A DNA stretch of 32,499 nucleotides from an uncultured beta proteobacterium (lineage in GTDB: Bacteria; Pseudomonadota; Gammaproteobacteria; Burkholderiales; Burkholderiaceae_C): NCBI GenBank assembly GCA_903839085.1, contig CAIMBE010000038.1, positions 1 to 32,499 of the forward strand, written 5' to 3'. A model generated the notes under the pieces. It made no database searches, was not told where the DNA came from, and saw only the letters and a list, made by a program, of their open reading frames with translations. This document shows, one piece after another, positions 1 to 7,955 of this stretch (the first letter of the stretch is position 1; every line of letters starts with the position of its first letter). Both the position numbers and the translations under genes were made by a program.

Positions 1-574
1 GCTCGGCGTGAACCGCGCCGACATGCCCAACGCCAGCGACGCGGGCCAGGACCGCGCCGGCATCGATCCGGCGGAACTGTGTCCGCTCGACGAGGCGGTG
101 GTCGACACGCTCGACAAGATCAAGGCCGAGACGGTGATTCCAGTGCGCACGCGCGCCGCCCTGCCACCTCCACCTGCCTCCCCTGCGACCGCCAGCGCGC
201 CGGCCGCCGCAGCCACCAAGGTCAGCCTGGCCGCGGATGCATTGTTCGACTTCGACAAGTCGGTCCTCAAGACCGAGGGTCTGGACAAGCTCAATGCCCT
301 GGTAGAGCGCATGAAGGGCGTTCAGGTCGACATGGTGATTGCCGTCGGCCACACCGACGCGATCGGCAGCGAACAGTACAACAACCGCTTGTCGATGGCG
401 CGCGCCGAGGCGGTCAAGGCCTACCTGGTCAGCAAGGGGGTCGATGTCAAACGCGTCCGCGCCATTGGCAAGGGCAAGAGCGAACCGGTGGCCGACAATG
501 CCACCGCCGAAGGCCGTGCCAAGAACCGCCGGGTTGATGTCGAGGTCAAGCAGCAGGGTGCCGTCAAGCCGTAA
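1..574 (+). CDS. OmpA-family outer-membrane/peptidoglycan-binding protein, 3' part
   Basis: The frame is open from the first bases of the window, so this is most likely the 3' end of a longer gene; a GTG at base 8 is the first possible start inside the window. The visible product has a Pro/Ala-rich linker (about residues 50-70) followed by a C-terminal OmpA domain. This begins with the typical LFDFDKSVLK strand and contains the peptidoglycan-binding signature around NNRLSMARAEAV and the terminal NRRVDVEV. Proteins of this family sit in the outer membrane or periplasm and anchor it non-covalently to peptidoglycan. The N-terminal part, which would show a signal peptide and any barrel, is outside the window. 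It ends 8 bases from the convergent TPM gene. Confidence 0.85.
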   Translation, partial: LGVNRADMPNASDAGQDRAGIDPAELCPLDEAVVDTLDKIKAETVIPVRTRAALPPPPASPATASAPAAAATKVSLAADALFDFDKSVLKTEGLDKLNALVERMKGVQVDMVIAVGHTDAIGSEQYNNRLSMARAEAVKAYLVSKGVDVKRVRAIGKGKSEPVADNATAEGRAKNRRVDVEVKQQGAVKP

Positions 575-582
575 CGGCCACC

Positions 583-1104
583 TCAGCCAAGTGCCGGCGC
601 GTCCGGCAGTTCATTGGGATTGGCCTCTCCCGGGGCCAGCGGGAAATGTCGAACCAGCAGGTCCGACACCTCGTCGAGCGCGGTGGTGAGGCCCTGATCG
701 AACTGACCGCCCTTGAAAGCGGCGCTCATGCGTGACACCATGGCCTTCCAGATGGCCGGATCGACCCGTTCGTTCAGTCCCCGGTCGGCCACCACTTCGA
801 TCGCGCGTTCGGCCAGCAGCAGGTAGATCAGCACGCCGTTGTTGTGGGCCGTGTCCCAGACCCGCAGCTTGCCAAACATTGTCACGGCGCGCTGGCGCGT
901 GACCTGCCGGATGGGCGCTTTCCGCCAGAGGTCGTTCAGGGGCAGAGCGGCTTCGATATAGATGCGGATTTCGCCCGAGTGGCGCTGCTCGCTGGCAGCC
1001 ACCTGCAGTCCAAGCCGGCGCGTCAGGTTGGGCGCAATGGCCGCCCCGCTGGCGAACTGGCTGCGCCAGCCATGTTTGAGAAGCCTCTTGATGCGCACCA
1101 GCAT
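583..1104 (-). CDS. TPM-domain protein without signal peptide (third gene of lemA operon)
   Basis: A 173-residue product with a TPM domain: the core strands include SGEIRIYIE, FGKLRVWDT and NNGVLIYLLL, followed by the helical end of the domain. It has no signal peptide and no membrane segment, unlike the TPM protein encoded just upstream. The start was chosen because the ATG at 1104 overlaps the stop codon of the upstream gene (TAATG), which implies translational coupling. A longer open frame exists upstream, but it only reads the glycine-rich tail of the neighbouring gene out of frame. LemA plus one or two TPM proteins is a recurrent bacterial operon. TPM proteins have been linked to phosphatase activity or photosystem maintenance elsewhere, but the function here is unknown. 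Confidence 0.8.
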   Translation of the reverse strand: MLVRIKRLLKHGWRSQFASGAAIAPNLTRRLGLQVAASEQRHSGEIRIYIEAALPLNDLWRKAPIRQVTRQRAVTMFGKLRVWDTAHNNGVLIYLLLAERAIEVVADRGLNERVDPAIWKAMVSRMSAAFKGGQFDQGLTTALDEVSDLLVRHFPLAPGEANPNELPDAPALG

Positions 1105-2000
1105 TACCAGTCTCCCGAGGCGCCGCCGCCTCCAAAGTCGCCGCCACCGCCCGAGCTGAAACCGCCGCCGCCACCCGAGCCGGAACCCCAACCACCGCCA
1201 CCACCGCCCAAGCCGTAGCCAATACCCGTGCCGCGACCGGTTCCGAACGAGGAAAAGAGCGCGAACAGGAGGGCTCCGACGCCAGCCAGGATGGCGATCA
1301 GCAGGCTCGCGGTGAGCGCCAGCGCCACTGCGCCGACGAGCGTGCCGGTTGCCAGTGCGCCCAGCCCGGAGCCCAGAACCCGGCGTGCCACGCCCGCCAG
1401 CACCGGGATCGCGACGAACAGCAGAAGCGCCAGGTCCTGCCACCCAATACTGTCGAGCGCGCGCACCGCTGGCGAACCCGGCACGGGCAGGGCCTCGCCC
1501 CGGATCTGCGCCATCAGTTGCTCGGTTGCCGCGTCCAGCCCGCCAACGAAGTCGCCTTGTCGGAAATGCGGTGTCAGGGTCTGGTCGATGACGCGCCTGG
1601 CGGCCAGGTCAGGGACGGCGCCTTCGAGCGTTTTAGCCACTTCGATGCGAACCTTGCGGTCGTTCTTGGCGACGATCAGCAGCAGTCCGTCACCGACCTC
1701 CTTGCGACCGATCTTCCAGCTGTTGGCAACCCGATTGGCATAGCTGGCGATGTCTTCGGGTTGTGTGCTGGGCACCAGCAGCAGCACGATCTGGGTGCCC
1801 GCTTCACGCTCGAAAGCTGCGAGCTTGTTCTCGAGCTGCATCAATTGCGCGGCGTCGAGCGTGGCGGCCTGGTCGATGACATGGCCGGTCAGCGAGGGCA
1901 CCGCCTGCTGCGCCTGTGCCGGCGAGAGCATCAGGGCCAGGGTCAGCCAGAGCCCCGCGCACAGGCGGATCAGGCAGGCCGACCCGTTTGCCGGGCGCAT
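1104..2000 (-). CDS. TPM-domain membrane protein, YgcG-like
   Basis: The product of about 298 residues starts with a cleavable signal peptide (hydrophobic core, then SPAQA before QQAVPSL). A TPM domain follows at roughly residues 35-165 (the start is VIDQAATLDAAQL), then hydrophobic segments around 195-245, and a very glycine-rich, serine-containing tail ending GASGDW. This is the architecture of the YgcG family: an exported TPM domain anchored by C-terminal membrane helices with a low-complexity Gly tail. The ATG at 2000 overlaps the lemA stop (TGATG); a GTG one codon earlier (2003) is an alternative start. The gene is tightly coupled to lemA and to the second TPM gene, suggesting one envelope-associated complex. 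The biochemical role is not established. Confidence 0.88.
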   Translation of the reverse strand: MRPANGSACLIRLCAGLWLTLALMLSPAQAQQAVPSLTGHVIDQAATLDAAQLMQLENKLAAFEREAGTQIVLLLVPSTQPEDIASYANRVANSWKIGRKEVGDGLLLIVAKNDRKVRIEVAKTLEGAVPDLAARRVIDQTLTPHFRQGDFVGGLDAATEQLMAQIRGEALPVPGSPAVRALDSIGWQDLALLLFVAIPVLAGVARRVLGSGLGALATGTLVGAVALALTASLLIAILAGVGALLFALFSSFGTGRGTGIGYGLGGGGGGWGSGSGGGGGFSSGGGGDFGGGGASGDW

Positions 2001-2587
2001 CACTTCTTGTTGAAATCGACCACCGGCGGGGTCGAGATGGTGGCCTCGTTTGGCACCGCAAAGCTCGGTTTGGGCTGGTAGCTGAACACCATGGCGGTCA
2101 GGTTGCTGGGGAAACTGCGGGCTAGCACGTTGTAGGCCTGCACCGACTGGATGTAGCGATTGCGCGCCACCGTCACCCGGTTCTCGGTGCCCTCAAGCTG
2201 CACCCGCAGGTCGCGGAAACCTTCGTTGGTTTTGAGGCTCGGGTACTGCTCCGATACGGCGATCAGGCGCCCCAGCGCAGATCCGAGCTCGCCCTGCGCC
2301 GCCTGAAACTTCTGGAACGCCTGCGGGTTGTTGAGCGTTTCCGGCGTCACCTGGATCGAGGTCGCCTTGGCGCGCGCTTCGATCACCTTGGTCAGCGTTT
2401 CCTGCTCGAAGGCGGCCTCGCCCTTGACGGTGGCCACGATGTTGGGCACCAGATCCGCGCGGCGCTGGTACTGGTTGAGCACTTCGCTCCAGGCCGATGT
2501 GGTCTGCTCATCGAGGCGTTGAAAATCGTTGTAGCCACAACCGGTCAAGGTCGCGACACCCACAAGGATCAAAAACCAGCGCGTCAT
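2000..2587 (-). CDS. lemA: LemA family lipoprotein
   Basis: A 195-residue LemA-family protein. The N-terminus is a lipoprotein signal with the lipobox LTGC (Cys17), followed by the YNDFQRLDEQ segment and the long amphipathic helices typical of LemA (NQYQRRADLVPNIVATVKG region; Q/E-rich helices to about residue 150). The start at 2587 was preferred over in-frame ATGs further upstream because GGAGG lies 6 bases before it. LemA proteins are membrane-anchored helical-bundle proteins of unknown precise function that are often encoded next to TPM-domain proteins, as here. The three genes overlap by single bases, so they are almost certainly co-transcribed. The product is probably a periplasm-facing lipoprotein. 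Confidence 0.92.
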   Translation of the reverse strand: MTRWFLILVGVATLTGCGYNDFQRLDEQTTSAWSEVLNQYQRRADLVPNIVATVKGEAAFEQETLTKVIEARAKATSIQVTPETLNNPQAFQKFQAAQGELGSALGRLIAVSEQYPSLKTNEGFRDLRVQLEGTENRVTVARNRYIQSVQAYNVLARSFPSNLTAMVFSYQPKPSFAVPNEATISTPPVVDFNKK

Positions 2588-2724
2588 AGCCATCCTCCAC
2601 TTTTTGAATTGCAACCGTAGCATAAACCACATCCGCCCGGGCGACGGCACGCGCCCGATGGCGCCACCACGCTGGAAGCAATTCGGAAATCACGGCAAAA
2701 TCGGTCCACAATCGCGGACTCACC

Positions 2725-3174
2725 ATGTCAAAAACAAAAAAGCAAACAGCCGCCATGGGCGGCTCGGTCGATGATATCGAGGCCGCTTTCTATGAGGCCC
2801 TGCAAACCGGTGATCTTGAGAAACTGATGGCCTGCTGGGCCGATGAGGACGAACTCGTCTGCGTGCATCCGAGCGGGCCGCGGCTGGTCGGCGTGGCCGC
2901 CATTCGCAGCGCCTTCGACGCCATGTTCTCCAAAGGCAGCATCCGGGCCTGGCCCGAGTCGGTGCACCGGATCGAGTCGCTGGTCAGCAGCGTGCACAAT
3001 GTGCGCGAACGCATCGAAGTGCTGACCGACGAGGGACCGCGACTGGTCTATGTCATTGCCACCAACGTCTATCACAAGACGGCGCAGGGCTGGCGCATGG
3101 TGGCGCACCACGCCAGCCCCGGCGCGGACCAGGAACCGCAGGAAGTCACGCCAACGCCGCACCTCTTGCACTGA
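2725..3174 (+). CDS. NTF2-like / SnoaL-type small protein
   Basis: The 149-residue product has the layout of an NTF2-like cone fold: an N-terminal helix (SVDDIEAAFYEALQTGDLEKL), a WADEDELVCVHPSG strand-turn, the GVAAIRSAFDAMF helix, and C-terminal strands ending in GWRMVAHHASP. Members of this SnoaL/ketosteroid-isomerase-like group are annotated as DUF4440 or nuclear transport factor 2 family proteins. Their activities vary and cannot be predicted from sequence. It is divergent from lemA, with 137 bases between. The next gene begins 17 bases downstream on the same strand, so the two are probably co-transcribed. Confidence 0.8.
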   Translation: MSKTKKQTAAMGGSVDDIEAAFYEALQTGDLEKLMACWADEDELVCVHPSGPRLVGVAAIRSAFDAMFSKGSIRAWPESVHRIESLVSSVHNVRERIEVLTDEGPRLVYVIATNVYHKTAQGWRMVAHHASPGADQEPQEVTPTPHLLH

Positions 3175-3190
3175 GAAAGGCCCGGATCCG

Positions 3191-3727
3191 GTGGACAGCA
3201 TCGTCAGACAAGCCCTGGCCAAGTGGCCCGACGTACCGGATTGCCATGGCTGGCTCGGTCTGGATGCGCGCGGCAACTGGTATATGCGCGACGAGCAGGC
3301 GCAGGCCGAGGGGCCGTTCTCAGGCGGCACGCGGATCGGCAAGGGGGATTTGTTGAAGCACCGCAAACTGATCGACTTCATTGGCCGCAACTACGATCAC
3401 GATGCGCAGGGGCGATGGTTTTTCCAGAACGGGCCGCAGCGCGTCTATGTCGAACTCGAAGCCACGCCGCTGATCTGGCGCGTGGATCCGGATTTTTCGG
3501 TGCAGGATCACATCGACAGACCGGCTCGGGTGCAGGGCTGCCTGCTCGACGAGCGCGGCCGCCTGTATCTCGATAGCGACATCGGTTTTGGCCTGGTTCA
3601 CAGCATGGACATGGGCGACGCCGCAAGCGCCGTCGAGCACGGCGTCTGGCTGCCACAGAATGCGCTTTGCACCGAGTTGCCGGCGCGCTTCGGCTATGTC
3701 ATGAGTCCGCAGGCCTGGCGGGCCTGA
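3191..3727 (+). CDS. Conserved uncharacterised protein, 178 aa
   Basis: I recognise this as a conserved protein of Burkholderiales-type genomes, but cannot name a function; it may belong to the DUF2946-annotated group, though I am not sure. The start is a GTG at 3191, with GAAAGG about 11 bases upstream; the open frame further upstream only overlaps the preceding gene out of frame. Visible features are KWPDVPDCHGWLGLDARGNW near the N-terminus and repeated Trp/Tyr/Phe-rich strands (DAQGRWFFQNGPQRVYVELE, ATPLIWRV). There is no signal peptide and no membrane segment, so it is predicted cytoplasmic. It follows the NTF2-like gene closely and converges with the cytochrome gene with 7 bases between. 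Confidence 0.72.
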   Translation: MDSIVRQALAKWPDVPDCHGWLGLDARGNWYMRDEQAQAEGPFSGGTRIGKGDLLKHRKLIDFIGRNYDHDAQGRWFFQNGPQRVYVELEATPLIWRVDPDFSVQDHIDRPARVQGCLLDERGRLYLDSDIGFGLVHSMDMGDAASAVEHGVWLPQNALCTELPARFGYVMSPQAWRA

Positions 3728-3734
3728 ACCTGAA

Positions 3735-4268
3735 CTACTTTGCGGCCGGGGCCGCCGCTGCTGCCTTGGGCTCCTCGAACCTGGCACCGGCGGCGTTGGC
3801 CATGTAGACCACGGCGCGGCCGATTTCCAGCGCGTCGAAGCTGCCCCCGCCTTGCGGGGCCATGGCGTTCTTGCCCTTGAGGGCGGAGTTCAGCAGCGCG
3901 TCATAGCCGGTCTTGATGCGCGGCGCCCAGGCTGCAGCGTCAGCAAACTTCGGCGCGCCGACCAGCCCGGCGCTGTGACAGGTCGAGCATTGGGCCTTGA
4001 AAACCTCTTCGCCCGACTTGGGTGTGCGGTTGGCACTGAGAATCTCGACCGTGCCCACCTTTTGCAGGCGGGCCATGACGGCGCTCTCGGTGTACAGGGC
4101 GCTCGCAGCCTGCCGGTCGCCCGCGGCCAGGTCGTACAGAATGCCGATGATGGCGACAATCGGCACCACCGAGGCAAGGACCACGATCAGCAACAACTGC
4201 TTGCGGTTCAGGCCGGCGCCGGCGCGGGCAGAAGCATCGGCAGCAGGGGCCTGGTGTTTGTCGCTCAT
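3735..4268 (-). CDS. Membrane-anchored c-type cytochrome (cytochrome c5-like)
   Basis: The 177-residue protein has a charged N-terminus, one membrane helix at about residues 24-45 (LLLIVVLASVVPIVAIIGIL), a periplasmic linker, and a single class I cytochrome c domain. The haem site is CSTCH (Cys94, Cys97, His98) and a plausible axial Met lies in KGKNAMAPQGG (Met136). The Ala/Lys-rich C-terminus is low complexity. This is the layout of the small cytochrome c5-type electron carriers in betaproteobacteria, attached to the inner membrane with haem in the periplasm. The ATG at 4268 was chosen because the predicted protein then starts directly before the membrane helix; longer upstream extensions have no membrane or secretion logic. 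No oxidase or dehydrogenase partner is adjacent. Confidence 0.88.
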   Translation of the reverse strand: MSDKHQAPAADASARAGAGLNRKQLLLIVVLASVVPIVAIIGILYDLAAGDRQAASALYTESAVMARLQKVGTVEILSANRTPKSGEEVFKAQCSTCHSAGLVGAPKFADAAAWAPRIKTGYDALLNSALKGKNAMAPQGGGSFDALEIGRAVVYMANAAGARFEEPKAAAAAPAAK

Positions 4269-4409
4269 GGGTGTTCTCTGGTGTCGCAAGGCGTTGAAAT
4301 GAGCCGCGATTATAGCGGTGCCCCCTGTGAAAACACCCGCACCCGACGTGTCTGTCGCCCTGCACCTGGCAGCACGCCCGCCTTTACCGGCAATGCAACA
4401 AAACGGCAC

Positions 4410-4438
4410 TTGACGCCCTGCCATAGGTAGACTAACTT
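4410..4438 (+). promoter_or_regulatory. Candidate sigma-70 promoter for small ORF and sulfatase
   Basis: TTGACG at 4410-4415 and TAACTT at 4433-4438 are separated by 17 bases. The -35 is close to consensus and the -10 is weak but keeps the TA...T positions. The predicted transcript would start near 4445, about 35 bases before the ATG at 4480. Nothing else in the 211-base gap (4269-4479) stands out. Confidence 0.4.
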
Positions 4439-4479
4439 GGCACGCATTGAAATATGCCACAAACAACTGGAGTTCAACC

Positions 4480-4632
4480 ATGAAACTTCTACCGACCGCG
4501 TCTAAGGCACTGATGCTCGCCACCCTTCCTGCCAATTGGGCGGGTCCGGTGCACGGGCAAAGCCTTGGCATCGACAGGTGCTGTGCTATGGATCAGGGCT
4601 TGTGCGCACAGTTCGGGTTTGAGTCGCCATGA
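4480..4632 (+). CDS. Small ORF, 50 aa, coupled to sulfatase gene
   Basis: ATG at 4480 is preceded by TGGAG at a good distance, and the stop TGA (4630-4632) overlaps the sulfatase start ATG (4629), so translation would be coupled. The 50-residue product begins MKLLPTASKALMLATLPA, which resembles a weak signal peptide, and the rest contains three cysteines (RCCAMDQGLC) and no recognisable domain. It could be a genuine small secreted peptide, a translational leader for the sulfatase, or the remnant of a longer exported protein whose body has been deleted. I do not recognise a family. Confidence 0.4.
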   Translation: MKLLPTASKALMLATLPANWAGPVHGQSLGIDRCCAMDQGLCAQFGFESP

Positions 4633-6197
4633 GCAAGAACAATATGAATCGGCGTGGCTTGCTGAAAAATGTCGCTTTGGGAGGGTGTGTTGCCGGCGGG
4701 CTCGCTGCCATCGGTACTGAGGCCTATTTCTTGATTAATCGCCGGCCGATGGAGGATCTCTACGGACCGTACCCGGATCGTGCCAGCTTGAGGCCGCCCA
4801 AGCTTGTCAATTCAGACGCCGAAAAGCCCAATGTCATCGTCATCTACTGTGACGATCTGGGCTATGGCGACCTGGGCTGCTACGGCAGCACCTCGATTCG
4901 CACCCCCAACATCGACCACCTGGCCAAAGCCGGCCTGCGCTTGAGTGACTACTACGCATGCAGCGGCGTCTGCTCGCCCTCACGCGCTGGCTTGCTCACG
5001 GGTCGCTACCCATTCCGCTCGGGCATGACGGGCAACCCCTACCCTGCGAATGAGGCCCTCTCGCAGCGCATGCTGCGCAACTGGGCCGGTCAACTCGCCG
5101 TTCTTGGCAGCACCGACCTGCACGAGGCTTATGCCACCGAAGGCCTGTCCGACAAGGAACTGACGGTTGCCGCCGCACTCAAGGTGGCGGGCTACCGCAC
5201 GGCCATGATCGGCAAGTGGCATCTGGGCGACTTCAGTCAGCAAAGCGAGTTTCATCCGCACAAGTTCGGCTTTGACCGCTACTTTGGCGTTCCCCACAGC
5301 AACGACATGCGCCCCTGCCCGCTCTATCGCAATACGCAGCAAATCGAAGCCGACATTTTGAACATCCTGCCCGAAGTCACGGGGCGCTACACCACCGAAG
5401 CCGTTAAGGTGATCGAGGAGGCCAAAGGCCAGCCTTTTTTCCTGTACCTGGCGCATACCTTTCCGCACCAGCCGCTGGCGGCATCAGTCAACTTTGCCGG
5501 CAAATCGCAGGCTGGCAAATACGGCGACGCGGTGGAGGAAATCGACTGGAGCGTGGGCCAGATCGTCGCCGCGCTGGACCGCGCTGGCGTCAGCGACAAC
5601 ACCTTGCTCATTTTCACCAGCGACAACGGCCCGTGGTTTGAAGGCAGTGCCGGCGTTCTGCGCGGCGGCAAGGGCCAGTCCATGGACGGCGGCTTCAAAG
5701 TGCCATTTATTGCCAAGTGGCCAAAGCGCATCAAGGCCGGCGCTGAGTCGTCCGAGTTGATGACCAATCTGGACATCTTCCCGACCCTGCTCGATCTGGC
5801 CGGTTTGGAGCAACCGTCTGACCGCGTGATCGACGGCGTTAACGTGGTCGGGCTATTGACTGGAACGGCACCCAAGTCCCCACGAGACGCGTTCTTCTAC
5901 TACCACTACGATGAACTGCAAGCGGTGCGCATGGGCACGTGGAAGTACATCCGCAGAACCAACCGCTATGTCTGGCCCATACCGCTGGATGCCGAGGCCA
6001 TTTCGCGCAAGTTCGGCACCAAGCAACTCGGCAGCGAGCGCGCGCCGTTGCTCTACGACTTGCGCCGCGACCCCGGTGAACGCTATAACCTCATCGCCAC
6101 GCATCCCGAGATCGCTGCCAGGCTGGAAAAGGCAATGGCAGCCTGGGAGGCGAAAAACCAGAAGAATCCGCGCGGGTTCGTGGCACTCGCCCTGTGA
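4629..6197 (+). CDS. Tat-exported sulfatase (arylsulfatase-type)
   Basis: The 522-residue product is a type I sulfatase. The signature CSPSRAGLLTGR (Cys115-Arg126) carries the cysteine that is converted to formylglycine in active enzymes. The N-terminal metal-binding pair is in YCDDLGYGD (Asp75-Asp76), further conserved parts are MIGKWHLG and FTSDNGPW. The N-terminus has a twin-arginine motif (NRRGLLK, Arg8-Arg9), so the enzyme should be exported folded. ALGGC at residues 16-20 could act as a lipobox, making it a possible Tat lipoprotein. The substrate (aryl, alkyl or sugar sulfate) cannot be told from sequence. Maturation needs a formylglycine-generating enzyme, which is not in this window. 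A strong hairpin follows the stop codon. Confidence 0.92.
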   Translation: MSKNNMNRRGLLKNVALGGCVAGGLAAIGTEAYFLINRRPMEDLYGPYPDRASLRPPKLVNSDAEKPNVIVIYCDDLGYGDLGCYGSTSIRTPNIDHLAKAGLRLSDYYACSGVCSPSRAGLLTGRYPFRSGMTGNPYPANEALSQRMLRNWAGQLAVLGSTDLHEAYATEGLSDKELTVAAALKVAGYRTAMIGKWHLGDFSQQSEFHPHKFGFDRYFGVPHSNDMRPCPLYRNTQQIEADILNILPEVTGRYTTEAVKVIEEAKGQPFFLYLAHTFPHQPLAASVNFAGKSQAGKYGDAVEEIDWSVGQIVAALDRAGVSDNTLLIFTSDNGPWFEGSAGVLRGGKGQSMDGGFKVPFIAKWPKRIKAGAESSELMTNLDIFPTLLDLAGLEQPSDRVIDGVNVVGLLTGTAPKSPRDAFFYYHYDELQAVRMGTWKYIRRTNRYVWPIPLDAEAISRKFGTKQLGSERAPLLYDLRRDPGERYNLIATHPEIAARLEKAMAAWEAKNQKNPRGFVALAL

Positions 6198-6211
6198 GCG
6201 CGCCAGGCGCG

Positions 6212-6235
6212 GTCCTGGCCGCGCTGGGCCAGGAC
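6212..6235 (+). terminator. GC-rich hairpin after sulfatase gene
   Basis: A perfect 9-base inverted repeat, GTCCTGGCC / GGCCAGGAC, with a 6-base loop lies 15 bases after the sulfatase stop. It has no T-run after it, so it is either a weak or factor-dependent terminator or an mRNA-stabilising element. It separates the sulfatase from the following operon. Confidence 0.4.
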
Positions 6236-6335
6236 GGGCGCATCCGGAGCGCTCAATAATGGGTGCCTACACAGATTGATCAATTGAAGGCCTCGCTATA
6301 GAGTGCGCTTGGAACAAAGTAAATCGGAGGAACAC

Positions 6336-7955
6336 ATGCGCAGATGGAATGGATGGGGCGATGATGCCACTTCAATGGAACTGAGCGAAGGCGCGCGGAC
6401 CATGATGGCCGAGTTGCTGGGACCGGGCCGTCCCGGCCAGGATGCGCAGCGCGCCGGGATGCTGGCAAAAATTCCGCCATCCCGCCTGAGCGCCAAACAC
6501 GCCCTGATTCAAACCGACGCTGACACCCGTTTTGCCATGGCCTTGGGCGAAAGCTTTGCCGACTGGATCCGCAAACGCTTTGGAGCCATGCCGCCCGCAC
6601 CTGATGGCGTGGCATTTCCCGAGTCCACCGAACAGGTGCGTGAATTGCTCGCGCTGGCGCACAGCAACAACTGGATGGTCATTCCATTTGCAGGCGGCAC
6701 CAGTGTGTCGGGCCATCTGGATTGCCCTGTCAGCGAGCGGCCGATCCTGTCCATCAACCTCGGCCGCATGAACCGACTGCTGCACCTGGACAAACTAAGC
6801 CAGCTTGCCACCTTTGGCGCAGGCACACCGGGCCCGCAGGTCGAAGCGCAATTGCGCGCCCACGGCTACACGCTGGGGCATTTTCCACAGTCGTTTGAAT
6901 ACTCCACGGTGGGTGGCTGGGTGGTCACACGTTCCAGCGGCCAGCAGTCATTGCGCTACGGACGGATTGAACAACTGTTTGCCGGCGGTCACATGGAAAC
7001 CCCCGTCGGCACACTCACCATCCCCACGCTGCCCGCCGCCAGCGCCGGCCCCGACTTGCGCGAACTGGTGATGGGTTCCGAAGGACGTTTTGGCGTTCTG
7101 ACCGAGGTCACGGTGCGCGTCACCGCGCTGCCCGAGCACGAGAGTTTTCACGCCATTTTCCTGCCTGACTGGGACGCAGCCGAAGCCGCCGTGCGCACGC
7201 TGATCCAGCGCAGGCTGCCCTTGAGCATGATGAGGCTGAGCAATGCCATCGAGACCCAGACCAGCCTGACTCTGGCCGGCCACGCCACGCTCATCGGCTG
7301 GCTGGAACGCTATCTGGCCCTGCGTGGCTGCGGCGAGGGAAAATGTCTGCTGATGCTGGGTGTCACGGGCGAGCGGCGCAGCGCGCGCCACGCCCTGAAA
7401 GAAGCCCGGCGCACCCTGTCTTCGCATGGTGCGGTGTACATCGGGACGGCCATGGGGGCCAAGTGGGCGGGCAACCGTTTCAAGGGCCCTTACCTGCGCA
7501 ATACGCTGTGGGATCAGGGCTACTGTGCCGACACGATCGAGACGGCGGTGGACTGGCCCAATGTCAAGAAGCTGATGCTGGCCATGGAGCAGGCCGCGCG
7601 CGATGTCTTTGCGCCCTACGGCGAGCGCGTGCACGCATTCACCCACCTGTCGCACCTGTACCCGCAGGGCAGTAGCGTCTATTCGCAGTTTGTCTGGGCC
7701 ACCGCAGCCGGCGGCTTTGCGCCGAACTTCGAACGCTGGCAGAAGCTCAAGGCCGGCGTGGCCGCCACCATTGCGGCGCACGGCGGCACGGTCAGCCACC
7801 AGCATGGTGTGGGGCGCGACCACGCCGCCCATTTGAAGGACGAAAAGGGTCCGCTTGGCATGGCCACACTGGCGCAGTTGTGCCGCCACTTTGATCCAAA
7901 GAAGATCATGAATCCAGGCAAGCTGCTGCAGGACGAAGGACCATGGGCCACTTGA
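6336..7955 (+). CDS. Alkyl-DHAP (alkylglycerone-phosphate) synthase-like FAD enzyme
   Basis: The start at 6336 follows CGGAGG by 5 bases. The 539-residue product has a PCMH-type FAD-binding domain at about residues 85-270, with PFAGGTSVSG (117-126) and the long conserved block GHFPQSFEYSTVGG (181-194). A C-terminal FAD-linked oxidase domain ends in SHQHGVGRDH (His488, His490) and DPKKIMNPGKLL. This whole pattern is characteristic of alkylglycerone-phosphate synthases, which exchange the acyl chain of acyl-DHAP for a fatty alcohol to form the ether bond of ether lipids, rather than of generic D-lactate or glycolate oxidases. The stop overlaps the start of the next gene by 13 bases, and the two genes after that encode a GlpD-like and an FGGY enzyme. 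Direction (ether synthesis or cleavage) is not determined by sequence. Confidence 0.82.
   Translation: MRRWNGWGDDATSMELSEGARTMMAELLGPGRPGQDAQRAGMLAKIPPSRLSAKHALIQTDADTRFAMALGESFADWIRKRFGAMPPAPDGVAFPESTEQVRELLALAHSNNWMVIPFAGGTSVSGHLDCPVSERPILSINLGRMNRLLHLDKLSQLATFGAGTPGPQVEAQLRAHGYTLGHFPQSFEYSTVGGWVVTRSSGQQSLRYGRIEQLFAGGHMETPVGTLTIPTLPAASAGPDLRELVMGSEGRFGVLTEVTVRVTALPEHESFHAIFLPDWDAAEAAVRTLIQRRLPLSMMRLSNAIETQTSLTLAGHATLIGWLERYLALRGCGEGKCLLMLGVTGERRSARHALKEARRTLSSHGAVYIGTAMGAKWAGNRFKGPYLRNTLWDQGYCADTIETAVDWPNVKKLMLAMEQAARDVFAPYGERVHAFTHLSHLYPQGSSVYSQFVWATAAGGFAPNFERWQKLKAGVAATIAAHGGTVSHQHGVGRDHAAHLKDEKGPLGMATLAQLCRHFDPKKIMNPGKLLQDEGPWAT

Noticed and set aside
583-1443. The full 286-codon minus-strand frame as one gene.
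   Set aside because: Its first 113 codons read the glycine-rich tail of the upstream TPM gene out of frame as Arg/Gly-rich nonsense; the real start is the coupled ATG at 1104.
6276-6302. TTGATC/TATAGA as a promoter for the ether-lipid-type operon, overlapping the palindrome ATTGATCAAT.
   Set aside because: Spacing is only 15 bases and the match is weak; the palindrome is short enough to be chance.
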